Positions 38,346 through 50,557 of a DNA stretch of 64,000 bases are shown piece after piece. Under the pieces are notes generated by a model, which saw nothing but the letters and a program-made list of their open reading frames with translations, did no database searches and was not told the origin of the DNA. The stretch lies in assembly GCA_963210315.1 (NCBI GenBank), contig OY723321.1, positions 434,001 to 498,000 of the forward strand, written 5' to 3'. This stretch comes from Rhynchopus euleeides. Taxonomy: Eukaryota > Euglenozoa > Diplonemea > Diplonemida > Diplonemidae. The translations under genes were made by a program, and so were the position numbers. The first letter of the stretch is position 1, and every line of letters starts with the position of its first letter.

Positions 38346-41300
38346 GAGGCAGGACTTGCTTTTTTTTGCAGGTGGTTATTGCATGAGATCAACCCCCCTG
38401 CGTGTGGCACCCCCGACACATCCAGTGTGTGTGTCTGATTGCCGTAGCACACACAAGCAAGCCCTCTTCGCAAAGAGTCTTCATTTCGGTTATTGCGGTG
38501 CCCAGAGCAGAGCGAGTGTGCTAGGAGGAGAGAAGAACAAAGCAGAAGAAGACTGCCTGATACGCACATCACGGCGTATCACCGCATCACTGCCTAAAGG
38601 TCGGGGGTGGGGATAGAGCACTCAGTATTGAAGACTCTCTCGAGGGGGAGGGTTTGTGGGGAAAGGGGGGGGGGGCAAAAACACACACAGAAACAGAACT
38701 CAACAAAGGGGAAGGGTGGGGGGGGGGGTGGGGAGAAATGGTAGTATCACGGTAAGTGATCTCAGCCCCCTCCTCTCCATCCCGTCAAATAAAGAAGAGG
38801 GCTGTCAGTCACCTTGTGCAAAGAGAACAACGAAGCATCTGAAGGGATGGGGGGGGGGGGGGGTGGGTGGGTGGGGGTGGGGTGGGGAGTGGCGGCGGTG
38901 AAGCCGAGAAAGGTTAAGGTCCAGAGTGGAGTCTGCCTTCTGATTTCACTCTTCCTGCAGCCCATGTAGCCCTGCAATACATTGCTTTGTGGAGGAGGAT
39001 GGGGGGGGATATTGAAATAGAAGAAGAAATCACAAGGATGATCTCCCTTCACTCGTTATGCAGGTTGTGTGTCTGAGATCCAGCGACATACGGGGGGGGG
39101 GGAGGGGGTGATCCAACCAATTCTGCGTCGTCTTGCCGCACATCAAGGTTGCACATTTTGGGAGAGTCAAAAAAGAGAAGAGAATTTTACCTCATCGCGG
39201 GCTGGTGACACCGCCCCCAGTGATTCCCCTTCAAGCAACCCCCCCCCCCCCGAGAGCTCTCAACAAAATCGCGTCGGTGAGGCCACTTCCCCCTGGTAAA
39301 TAGGAGAGAGGGGTTGGAGGGTTGGATCGTTTTCTTTGCAGGGGGGTGGTGTGGGGGGTGCAGGGCGGTGGGGTGGGGTGCTGTTGGCGTGCCCCTCCCC
39401 CTGTGAGCCGGGGGGGGGGGGGAGATTCCAAGCGGGCAGCCACTCCCTCCCCCTTCTTGAAATGTAACTCCAAGGCGAAGTCACATACTCACACGCACAG
39501 AGACACCACAAATGACACTGTCTTCCCGGTACATCATCTATACAAAGAAATGAGTGGGAAATGCGATTTTAACCATGCCAGCATACCCGTGTGTGTTTTG
39601 GTTTTCTCTTTGGCGCTGACAAGCCAACGGGCTGCGAGAGCCAGGCTGCTACACAGGCCCGCTTTTGCCCCTTTCCGGCGCCCTCTCTGCTGCTGCTGTG
39701 GTTTTTTTTGGATGAAAATTGTGTAAATTGTCAAATACGATGCGCTCCACCCTCCCTCCCTCCAAACACCCCCCACGACACCAAACCTCCCAGGAATCCC
39801 CCCACCCCCCCCCTCCCCCCATCCCATGAACACACAAACAATACAGCCGCCTTACACGCCACAAACTGAAACTATATTCACTCCCCCGCTGTATCGAAAA
39901 GTGTGCCGGTGAAACATAACAAAAAAAGGCAACAACCGATTGCATTTGATTTTTCTGTCAGAACGCAGAGACCTGACTTGAGAATCCTTTGTGCAGACCC
40001 CGCCATCACCGCTGGGGGGGGGGGGGGTCGAGACGATCTGCGTCAAAAATAACAACAACAACCCCCTGAGCGGTGCGGTGGGCACAGTGAGAGAGCATCC
40101 CCAACTCGGCATTCTGCGCGCCTGACGGAGAAAAATAAGAACCAACAAAACAAAACAACCCCGGTGGGTCAAAACCTGCACCGGGGTGTGCATAAAAGAT
40201 ATAGTAGGCCAACACCCCCTCCTCCTCGCCGCCTGCAGAACATTGGTGTGGGATAAGTTGCAAAGAAGATAAACAAATACACCGGGTATGAAAGAAAGGG
40301 GGTAACCGAAAAGGACACAAAAAGAAGAAGAGCGCGGGGTGGGGGAAGGGCACTCTCGTCCTCTACTTCGTTTGATGCGTTGACGCTTCCCCACACACAC
40401 ACACATAGCAAGACCCTCTCGCCTGGTGAAGGGGCGGGGTGTGGTGTGCTGAGCACGGCTGGCAGAACTGAATCACACCTTCCGTGCAAATGGTGTGCGT
40501 AACCAAAAAAAATGATAGGAACCAAATCAGAGAAGGCAATACACAACCCACCGACAATGCGGTTCCGCTGGTGCGTATTGTTGTTGGACGATTTGAACGA
40601 CTTTTGGCCGTGTTCGTAGCGCCCCTGAGAGGGGTCGTTATTTCGTGTTCTCCTGGCCGCACGGTAGCATTACCTGATGGAGGAATTTTGGGTAGACTCC
40701 GAGCACCGACCGCAAGGCTGAAGACAACGACACTGGGTGCGGGAGCAGCGAATTCGATCCAAACTACGCAGCATTTTTTTACAGCATATTCAGTCCGCCC
40801 GTCGATCTCTCTGGCTCTCTCCAAGACATCTTGAAATCCCGAGAAATAGGACAACTCGCCCCCCCCCCCCCCCCCTCTCCCAAGATGCAGTTGCTTTGTG
40901 GAGGAGGAAATCGCACCAATAAAATATCCGCGTGTAGTTGCATGTGTGTGTCGTGATGAGGGGTAAGGGAGGGGCTTTCTGTGTGCGCCCACTCCCATTT
41001 TTTGGGGGGGGTTTTTTACTGTGAAGTCACAATCCCTTCACTCAATTCGCAGGGCCGTGTCCGAGACCTGGTGAAAAAGGGGTTTTTTTTGTGCGGCCTG
41101 TGTGGTTGTCTTCGTCGTTTGTCTTCTTCGACCGGACATCCCCTTCTTCTGGAGACACCGATCTACTCCATGAACCTCGAGCTGATGCTGGAGCTTTCGG
41201 GAGCCTCTGCGAGTGGGTGGCCACGTTTCCTTTGGTGGACGCACCCAAAAGAAAATAAAGAAATAGAAAAAAACCCGAAAAGAGGTCGAGGCACCCGCTC

Positions 41301-44300
41301 CACTCCAGCACCATGGGGCTGAGGTTCACGGATCACACAGGTGAGGATCAGTCCTCTGTGAGGCGCTTATCCTGAAGACGAACCAGTTCCCCGGTCGGTC
41401 TCCAGAAACTCGGGCCGCGTCTGGCGCTGTATCGCCTCGGCGGGGCTGTCGTCCCTTACAGTCTTTTCTGTACGAGGTTTTCCACAGGCTGCACACCTGC
41501 CCCGCGGCTGTGTGGCAGTCTTCGCGGAGTGCAATGCGAAGGTCTGGCCTGACGTGGTGTGACTATTTAGACTCCGGGTGTCTCCACCCATCCTGGTCTG
41601 GGGAGCCTCGTTACCCAAGCAGTTTTCGGTCATGCCCTGGACCACGGCCGTGCTAGACTCCTGGTGCAGGCACCCGTCATGGTCCGGGGACGGCCCCCCC
41701 AGGCAGTTTAACGTCTTACCCAGGACTTTGGTAGCAGAGGTAGGTTGGTGCTCCCGGCGGGGTGTGGGGGGGATGCCGAAAACTCTGATCTCTCAGGCTT
41801 TCGGAATGGATGGATGTGGAAAGAGTAGATTGATGAAAGACGAGGCGGGGTTGTGTGGGCTATTTGCTCAACACAAGGGACCCTGTGACGCGTGCCGATT
41901 ATGTGCGTTTTGTTTTCATTTATCCGATTGAACGATATTCTCCGAGTTTAGTGAGAAAGTCGCCGAACTTTGCCGAAAGGGCGAATGCCCCCCAAATCCC
42001 TGTACCTTGCATCCCTGCCTTGTTCTTGGCAAATAAAAGAGAGGTCCGAATTTTTGCCAGTTCGGGTATAGCCAACTCAGGAAATGTCACCGTGCGGATC
42101 CTTGCGAACGCTTCACACTCCGGCAGGCCGCATTCAGCATTCGAAGATTCCTGCACTTTCGAGCCCCTCCCTCCCCCACCCCTTCTCTCTTCCCCGTATG
42201 GCCATCGCCATGCTGGTTGGAGCACCTTGCACAGGCAGTTGGACATCTCACACGCACACCGCCGCAACTGCCCCCCCGCGCGTGTTGCTAGTTTTTGCCG
42301 GGCCCAGTGCATACAAACGTAGCCCTTCCCATATCTCAACCACTGCAGGCGCATAGGGCATCAGGCCGCCAAATCGAACCATCGAGATTCGACGAATCGA
42401 TCGGTGGCAGGTTTTTCTTGCCATCACGCTAAGGTAGAGAGAGTCAAGTGGGGCAAAAATAAACAGGACACGAACGCTGCAAGGGCTGTTTGCCGTAGGA
42501 CAGCACGGCAAAACAAGCTTACTGCCGAATACGCACCCCATCCCCAATACGCCCCCCCCAGCCCTCCGATGCCGAGCAACCAACTCTTGGGAGGAGGTGT
42601 CCCCCCAACAGGAATCCGCCACTCGTGGGAAAAAAAATAGAATCGCACCACACCACCAGCAGTGTTTTCCCGATCATCAAGAAAAATACGGGGCTCATGA
42701 TGAGGTACATTTTTTTTGGGGGGGGGGGTGTGAAAAAAACTTCTCGCGCTGATTTTGTAAGTATGCGCAGTGGTTTCCCAAAAATCCATCGGGTCTGGGG
42801 GGGTCTGGGGGGCGGAGCCCCCCAGCCGCCGGAGGCCACGGTAGTGAACATCTGTTGCGGTCGGCAAGTCATCCATGGCATGTAAATGTTGACCACAGGG
42901 TCCTATGAGCAGGCACTGCTGGTCGGAGGAAATACACCGCCTGCTTGATGCCTCTGTGCGAGGCCTGGCGCTCCAGTTCGCCCTTCTCTCTTAAGAAGGT
43001 GCCGCAGTCAGTTCTTCGCATTTGCCCACCTTCCACCACCAAAAAACTGAGAGAGCTTTTTCTGCATCTAATAGCAGCACCCTGTGGGGGTGGCGCCTGT
43101 TAGGGAGGGGGGTTGTTCTGTGCGTGATGAAAAAACTGTCCCTCATCAGAAAAAGTGCCCCTGAAGACCCTCGGAGCCCCCAGATTTTTTTCCTAGGGAT
43201 AATCCCTGTTATGATGAGTTCATCAAGCCAATTTTCGGAAAAAATGAAAAAATGATGAGTTCATCATGGTTTTCATCATCGGGAAAACACTGACCACCAG
43301 CTGCACGGTGTGTTGCATCTCTGCACTTTGCACAGGGCTGCTGTGTGGTTGGAACAACACCCCTCCTCTTCCACCCCCACACACCGAAGCCAACCCCCAG
43401 CCATCGAGGGGAGAATGGCTTGCGAGTGTGGAGCGTCTGGGCTGGGGGTGGAGGGGGTGGGTGGGGGAGAAGGCAGGCACTCAAGAGAAGAGGGGGTTTG
43501 GAAAGAGAAAATAGAGAGAGAGAGAGAGCGAAAGAAGAGTGTAGTGTGAATAGTCTTTCAAGGGAATATGCACACATATTTTTTAGAATCCCCGGGGAGG
43601 TGGTAGAGGAGGGAAAATAAAAACTGGCCCACCTTCCCCTCCCCCCCTTTGTCAGTGCAGTGCAGCTCGAACACAAGCGCACATGCACGTAAATCGTTTC
43701 TAAAGGGGACACCCGATTATCCCGCTCTTGATGCAAGATCCACTGTGCATACACACGGCACCGCTGCGGCTGACACCGGTGGCCCGTCTGCTGCGGTGTA
43801 CCCCACCGTGAAGGGCTGGCCATGTCATGCTCGGGAGTCTCACCAAAGCCTCTTCAGGCAGTCGAGCAGTGCAAGGAGGTCGGGGGGGATGAGGGTCAGG
43901 ACAGCGCCGCCGGCTCTGGAGGAGGGGGCGGGGGCGAGCTTCGCTTTTTTTTTGGGTATCGTTTGGGGGCCCTCGCTACCAGTCACTGCTCGTCACAGCT
44001 CGTCAGTCAGTGAGGGGAAGTGCGCCGTGGCTCACTTTTTCTCACTCAGTCACACTTGGTAGCGAAGGCCCCCTTTGGAAGCATATGTTTATTAGAGCAG
44101 TGCAGCAAACTCAGCCCCGACAAAGGGCTCAGCAGGAGGGCTGTGTGAGATTCTCTCTTGTTTTCATTTTTTTTGGCCCCACCCACCCCAGCAGCGCGCA
44201 AAACCCGGACCAGACAACCAGGCGGTCTTGGAGTGATTCCCGAAGGGCGGCAAGAGAAACCACATAACGCGCCTGATTCAGTCAGCTGTCGCTGTGACCA

Positions 44301-46073
44301 GATGGTATCGGTTGGATGGGCGTAGGAGAAAGAGGCACACGAAATCAACGGAACAGAACGCACACGGCAGAGGCGGCGGGGTGACGAGGGTGAGGAAGCG
44401 GTGGGGGTAAGAGGAGGCTGGGAGGTGTGGTGGTGGTGGTCGTCGTCGTCGTCGTGAGAGGACATTGAGCGGGGAGGCGGTAGTGGTGGCTTTGCCCTTC
44501 TATTTTAATTTTGATAACGACGCCTCGGTGTTGGGAGTCGGCTCACGTCACACATGCACATCCCTTCTGTGGTTTTCTTTTGCCACCCCGCTGCCACCCC
44601 TCCCCCCCCCGCCTGGAGAAGAGATTCGGTGCGCTTGTGCCTGGTGGAACACCCGCACTGCAGGGTTTGCTTAACTGCTGCCTCTGGCTGCCCCGCAGGG
44701 CTCTCAAAGAAACACACGACGGGAGACGATAAGCTACACCATTCAAACAACCCGATGCAACTTGCCGCCACCCCTCTGACATGCAAAGAGGTGGTCTTTT
44801 CTGAGTCGCAAAAAGAAACGGGGGTTTTCAGGGCCCCCCTCCCCCCTCCCACCCCCCCCCCCCCCACTACAACACTACAAATTCCAGAAAATCACGCAGC
44901 GCGAAAAAGAGAAACGACGGTTTCAAACGTAACAGGAATTGAAAAAAAAATATGAAGAGAATACGAGACCGCATTTGTCATGAGGGAAGACTGTCGCCAT
45001 CCCCCCTCCCAGACTGCGAATTAAAGGGAGCGACTCCCTTGGGCAGGGTGGGGTGGGTGGGGCGAGGAGGGCAACCCTTGCCTGCTGCCGAAGTCGGAGG
45101 ACACGGCCCCCGTGCAGAATCGATACGCACTGGGGATCGCATCCACAGCTCCGACTTCGTGTCACCCCGCCTTGGCCGAGCTCACGCGGAATGACAATGC
45201 ACATCGCTTCGTCGTGATTGTGAACGGCACCACCTCTCGGAGGAATGTGGCGGTGCGTTTGCACAACCAGGAGCCGTTTGGGCCTTTTGGCCAAATAACA
45301 CACTACGAGCGGTGCCTTGTTGGAGGCCAGCCCACAACAAACCTTGGATGCGATAAAGAACCCAATCGATTAGGGAGCTGTGGGGGCTGCAAGGCAGGGC
45401 TGGGCCTTTTACATGGGACAATGGCAGCGGCCGCCGCAGCAGCCCAAACTGTGCCCGTGCGTAGCAAATCTGAAAAAAATGGGGCTGGGTCGGGACAACA
45501 ACCACGTTGCCATCGCACCAACGCCCTGCCCATTTTCAGAATGGCCATTCGGCTTTGATAGGGGATGGGGGGTGTGTATGCCCCCCTCGCCCTGTGGCAT
45601 CAACAGTGCCAGTGTGGCACACGAATCTGCCACCGGGATCGCGAGAGACAAGAGGGGGGGGGGGGTGTGTGAGTGTTCATCATTTCACATGCAGAACAGA
45701 AGACACCTCCCCCACTCCACCCCCCAACCCACCCCAGGTGGTGTGGTGGCTTGCAGGGGTTCGAGTCGCACAGCCCCATATCCTCCCCCCACGTTAATGA
45801 GTATTCTGCCTACACACGCACACCATCCGGCTTGAGGGATTTGTTTCCTGCCACCGGGGCGCAGTACGAAGAATACCCTGTCTGCAAGGGCCAGACCACA
45901 CCCTACTCCCCAGTAGGGGCTACTCCCCGACTGATCCCTTCCCCAACACAAAAAAATATCGCCAACACCACCCACCACACGCTTTGCCCCGTTTTGGCGG
46001 TGCGGTGTGACAGAAATGCAAGAAACACGCACCCCTCTGAAGAGATAAAGAGAAGCACCGCACTGGCCAACTG
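38346..46073. other. Long stretch without convincing genes, many G/C runs
   Basis: Many homopolymer runs (for example G at 38848-38862, 39411-39421, 40015-40027; C at 40860-40874 and 44853-44867). It holds diverged copies of dispersed repeats (38385-38505; 40427-40505; 42796-42856) and a (GA)n tract at 43510-43528. Frames up to 150 codons occur on both strands but overlap one another, are rich in Pro/Gly from the runs, and show no domain. Small exons in long introns cannot be excluded. Confidence 0.45.
42796..42856. repeat. Dispersed 60-bp repeat with G/C hairpin, copy 2
   Basis: Nearly identical to 4993-5053 over the hairpin TGGGGGGCGGAGCCCCCCA and the following GCCGCCGGAGGCCACGGTAG. Confidence 0.7.
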
Positions 46074-46127
46074 CACGACGCGGTCTTCACCTCCCCGGGT
46101 ACCCGGGGAGGTGAAGACCGCGTCGTG
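46074..46127. repeat. Perfect 54-bp palindrome
   Basis: Perfect inverted repeat with no spacer, centred on CCCGGGTACCCGGG at 46100/46101, with arms reading CACGACGCGGTCTTCACCT from the left edge. It is followed directly by GGGAGGGG units (46129-46155) with G-quadruplex potential. Confidence 0.9.
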
Positions 46128-49100
46128 TGGGGGAGGGGAGGGGAGGGGAGGGGGGAGGTGGGGAAGACGCGGTTCTGGTTTAGGTTGCGTTCCTTTTTTT
46201 TTGGGGGGGCACCGATGACCAACACAGCCCCTGGGGTCCTGGGGACGATCAGGAGATAAAAAAATTGCACTCACCTGAGGAAGCTCCGATTTCAATTTTA
46301 TTTGTTTGTAAATTTGCGGGGGGGAGGGTGGCGGGGGGGGGGGGGGGGCGGGGCGGGGAAGAGGAGTTGGGTTTTTTTTGTCTGAGAGTTGCTATTTTGT
46401 TTGGTATTGTTGCACATGGCAAAGCTGGAATAAAGATAGAGCCAGTCCGGTTCACCAATTCACTCAGCGGATCGAGTGAAGTGGGGAGTGATGTTTCATA
46501 TGCCAACCGGCGAGGGGACGGGCAAAACATGAGCCATCCAAGACACGCTGAACTGCCCGTGGAATATCAGCTGCGGACTCTGGGGATGTTATGACGTGCC
46601 ACTCAGATGCTCTGTACGCAGTAAGCTGTGTGCAGTAAAGGCGTGACCCTGTCTGATGTTCTCTTGCAAGGAGGGGGTTGGAGGGAGGGGGGGGGGGGAT
46701 TGATACCAGAAAAAATGAGAACGAGTGTCGCACGAATCACATCGTACGATTTTTGAACGCAGATGCAATCCGTTTTTTCACCGGGTGGCAGTGCAGGTTG
46801 GCAAGGCCCGATGACCCCCCCACACACCCTCCCCGGAACCCAACATCCTTGGAATCAGACATTGGAGCCCCTCAGCCTTTTGCTCCCCTCCACAGGGATA
46901 GATGGGGAACTATTTGGCGCCTGGGTGGGGGCCAGTGCCTTGACACAACCCAACCCACACCACTCCACCCCCTCCCTTCCTCCGGGTGTTCGGCATATTG
47001 CTGCCCGCGCGGGGGGCGAGGTGAGGGGGATTGGGGGGGACAGCGACTTGTCGTCTTCTGAACGAGGATCTTCCCAGCCCTGCCCGCCACGCTGGGGGTT
47101 TGTTGTTACTTTCGTTGTGCTGCGTACAACTCTCTCAATTTTCGTTCGTTCGTTCGTTTCTTTTTTTTTTGGGGGGGGGGGGTAATTAAATCATGCGAAG
47201 TGCTTACTGTTGCACCAGTGGGCGGGATTTTTGTGCCGGCGTGCGATGACTCAAGCACATCTTGGTCGTTGCCATGCCAGCTGCACATTCCCTAGAATGG
47301 ATTCGCAATTGAACATAATTTTTTTCGCATGCAGTCGCCCAGGCAGTTGGAGGCGACCGTCTTGGCTTCTCGTTTAAACCACAGCCATTTTCCCTCGTGC
47401 GACCGGGCATACGGAGAAACGCCCAGGCATGGCCCAGCTTTGCCTGAGCAGACGATGTGATTCAGAGCCAGGCTGAGACCACCCCTGGTGGACATGGCTT
47501 TCACGGATTCTCAATATTGTCTCAAGCGACGGGGGAGGGGCACGGGGCTGGGGTGGGGGGTGCGTTGGGATACTCTCTTTATAATTAAAGCGGTTCGACA
47601 GCCTGCTTATACGCAAGGGCCCATACGTCACACGTTGCTGGCAGAAAAAATAATACGCCCGTCCATCTGCGGTGGTTTTCTTTGTCCCTCTCTTCTGCAA
47701 AACCGAAGGCAGCCCTTCGCACCGCCGGCATTGCTTAGTTTGGTGTTTCTGCCTGCTAAGGTTGCAGTTCCCGTTATGGTACCCTTCTATTTTCTTTGGC
47801 ATCGATTTTGTTCGGTTCATTCCATCAACTCCTTCTATCAAAAGGCCTGGCGCGATCTGTGCCAGCGGCACACATGATTTGCCTGTCCATGGCAGAAGGG
47901 CATTGTACTCTCTAAAGAGAGGATGAGGAAAGGGGTCGGGGACCCGATTGTCGGGGGCAGGGGGGGGGGGGGACCAAATGGCGACTGTCACCTGGGTGCA
48001 GCACAGCCGGGGTCATACGTGAGGCAGCGGGTTTCTTGAACGATTTTTTGGCCGTTTTTTTCGCAGCGTCCCCCGGTGAAAGGGATCGTCCTCCATGTTT
48101 TGGCCCCGAGGAGGCCCTGTGAAGAAATCACAGAAGAAAAAAATAGCAACAACGGGCCAACTTGCAGATCGAAAAAATGGGGGGCGTGGGGTGAGGTCAA
48201 CAAGTCAAAACAAGCAATAAACAGCAGCACACAGCAGAGAAGCAATTGATGTGAAGCCAATTCAACCATCGGGGGGTATAAACGATTTGAACGAATATTA
48301 TTGGGTGGGTATGGGGTGTTGTACTGAGAGAGTGGGTGGCATGAAAAGGGGTTCTGTCCAATCCGGGTCGACAGGAAACCTCAGAGACGTCTTCTAATTG
48401 GGGGGCGGGGGGTAAAAAAATAATGGATACAAGTGGATGTGCTGAACAAGCTTTGAAAGTGGAAATGCTCTCCCCGCACCCAGAGTATTCCAGCCCCCCG
48501 ACGCGGGACAGCAGATGATGTGCATGTTGTGCCAGTGATAGCGATGCAGAAACAAGGGACTTGATTTGATGAAAATGGACGGGGGGTGAGGGGGGGGTGA
48601 ATCAAATTTTTGCCAAAAAATAAATAAAAGAGAGAGAGAAAGGATGTGTGCAAAACATTCTTTCAGACACAGGACCTCCCCTTTTTTCGCGAGGGTTGGG
48701 CGAGGAACCCATCCCTCATGTGGAGGCCTCCAACACGTGACAATACCTCCTGGCACCATGCGAGTGTGCGTGATAGCCGTAACGCAGAACATGTGACTAC
48801 CAACATGCACTGTGACACCGTGAGTAAATTGGCACAATTGAGATCACCAAAACTTCTGCCATCGAACCATTTGAACCGTTAGCAGAGAGTAAATAGCTCA
48901 TCCCAGGCAGACCAACCATTCTTTTTAGCTGCGTTTCCAACAACCTCCGGTGAAAGGGGCTGCTGTTTCGGGTTCTCCTCCCCAGGCCCGCACTGTGCCG
49001 TTGCCTAATACTGCCTCTGGCGTGGCAGTTGTGTGAGCGGAGCCAGGGTTTGACGGCGCGAAACCTCGGGGGAACAGCTGCTACATTTGGCCCGACGGCA

Positions 49101-50557
49101 CGTCCTGCCTATATCGGGTGGGGCTACTTCCTTTGAAGTTATCACCTGATAATCAAATCTCCGCTGGAGGGCAACAAAACCCCCCTCCCCTCCCCTAACC
49201 ACCAAGGGGAAAGTCGGCCCGAGTTGGGGATGGGTCTTAGCTCCACCTCCCCCCGCCCCCAATCCCCAGCCTTTAGATTCACCGCCATGATGTGTCACGT
49301 TGACTGAATCCCTTCTAAAAAAACGAAACGAGGGAAATCCGAACGGGGTCGATATGGCTCTGGTTCTTGAGGGTGGGAAGGTGGGGGGGGGGGGGGGTGT
49401 GTGATGGGAGAGAATGAGGGTCAGAACAATATACAGGGGCTGGGGGGAGGGGGGGGGGGGTTGAAGGACTAAAACTAGGCACCCCCTCCCCTCCCCTCCC
49501 ACCCCCTCACCACCTACTGACAATGCAGTCACATATTTAGGAATCGTGGTGGGCTTTGCTCGGGACACTGACATCTCCACTGGGATGCACCGACACCCAG
49601 TTGGCCTGCAGTAGCTAGACCGGCACTGCCAAAATCCCGGGTGAAGGATGTATTTTGCATTCGCCAGAAACCATTCTATTCGGGGTTGGGTGACGTCCAG
49701 TGGTGGACACAATAACAACCACAGCCACCAGGCGGCTCACTTGGTATCGAGGAGTAGTAGACTGGTGTATGGAACGACCGGGAAATAACATACACGTTCT
49801 GTTTGCCCAGTAGTGTTGTAGAAGCTGTTTGGCGCGGTGCGGAAATGCCCTTTTTTTGGCCTGGGCGGCGAAACCGCTGGCCTGAAGTCCGTATCACGGT
49901 GCTCAATTTTTAACGACTTCTGGAATGTTTTTTGAACAGCAGGGCAACCGGGTTGATTGTTGTTTGAAAAAGCTAAGATGGGAGACCAGGGGGTGCTTCT
50001 CTGCGGCTTCGCCTTCTCTGAGGCGGCGCTTGCCTTGCAAAGCCTTCAAAAGTTTACAGGGGGAGGGGCGGCGGGCATTCACGTATGCGACAAAAAAAGC
50101 AAATTCAAAAACCAGACAACTGCCTGTTCTTGCCTGCCTTTATTGTTCGATTCTTCCAGTTGCGGCGCAAAACTGTTTGCAGCGGTGCAATGGACCGCTT
50201 CACGGCAGTCAGCCTCCACGATCTCTTTGTCGAGCGCTGCCCACACAAACCTGCGCAGGGCGCACGGAGAGTTGTGTGAGACAAGCACAAAAGGGAAAAG
50301 GGCAAATCAGTCGCAGGGGGGGGGGTGGAGGGGGGGTGGGCCCGCGTGGTTTCCAAATTACACTGCGTGTCTGCAAAAAGAAAACGGCCGAGGGCAAATC
50401 AATCGGGGGGGGGGGGGGGCAATAGATAGGGCAAGAACCTACGAAGGATGTAACATGAACCAAAAACAGATGGGATACCTGAAGGAGTGTGCGTGTGTGG
50501 TGACCACGTTTTGTGTGGGGAGATCCTGCGCGGATCATTGCCCACCCCCGCCCACTT
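46128..50557. other. Non-coding stretch with G runs, up to LINE 3' flank
   Basis: G runs at 46319-46350, 46686-46699, 47169-47181, 49382-49397, 50315-50324 and 50405-50418; a (TTCG)n tract near 47140. No frame has a recognisable domain. The last 100 bases are the 3' UTR of the minus-strand LINE; I could not identify its tail. Confidence 0.45.

Noticed and set aside
41920..42354. Minus-strand frame of 144 codons with several Cys
   Set aside because: Overlapped by frames on the other strand; Cys spacing fits no finger and composition is not clearly coding.
45750..45790. Second B-box-like sequence (GGGGTTCGAGTCG)
   Set aside because: No cloverleaf could be drawn; the downstream bases do not pair as a T arm.
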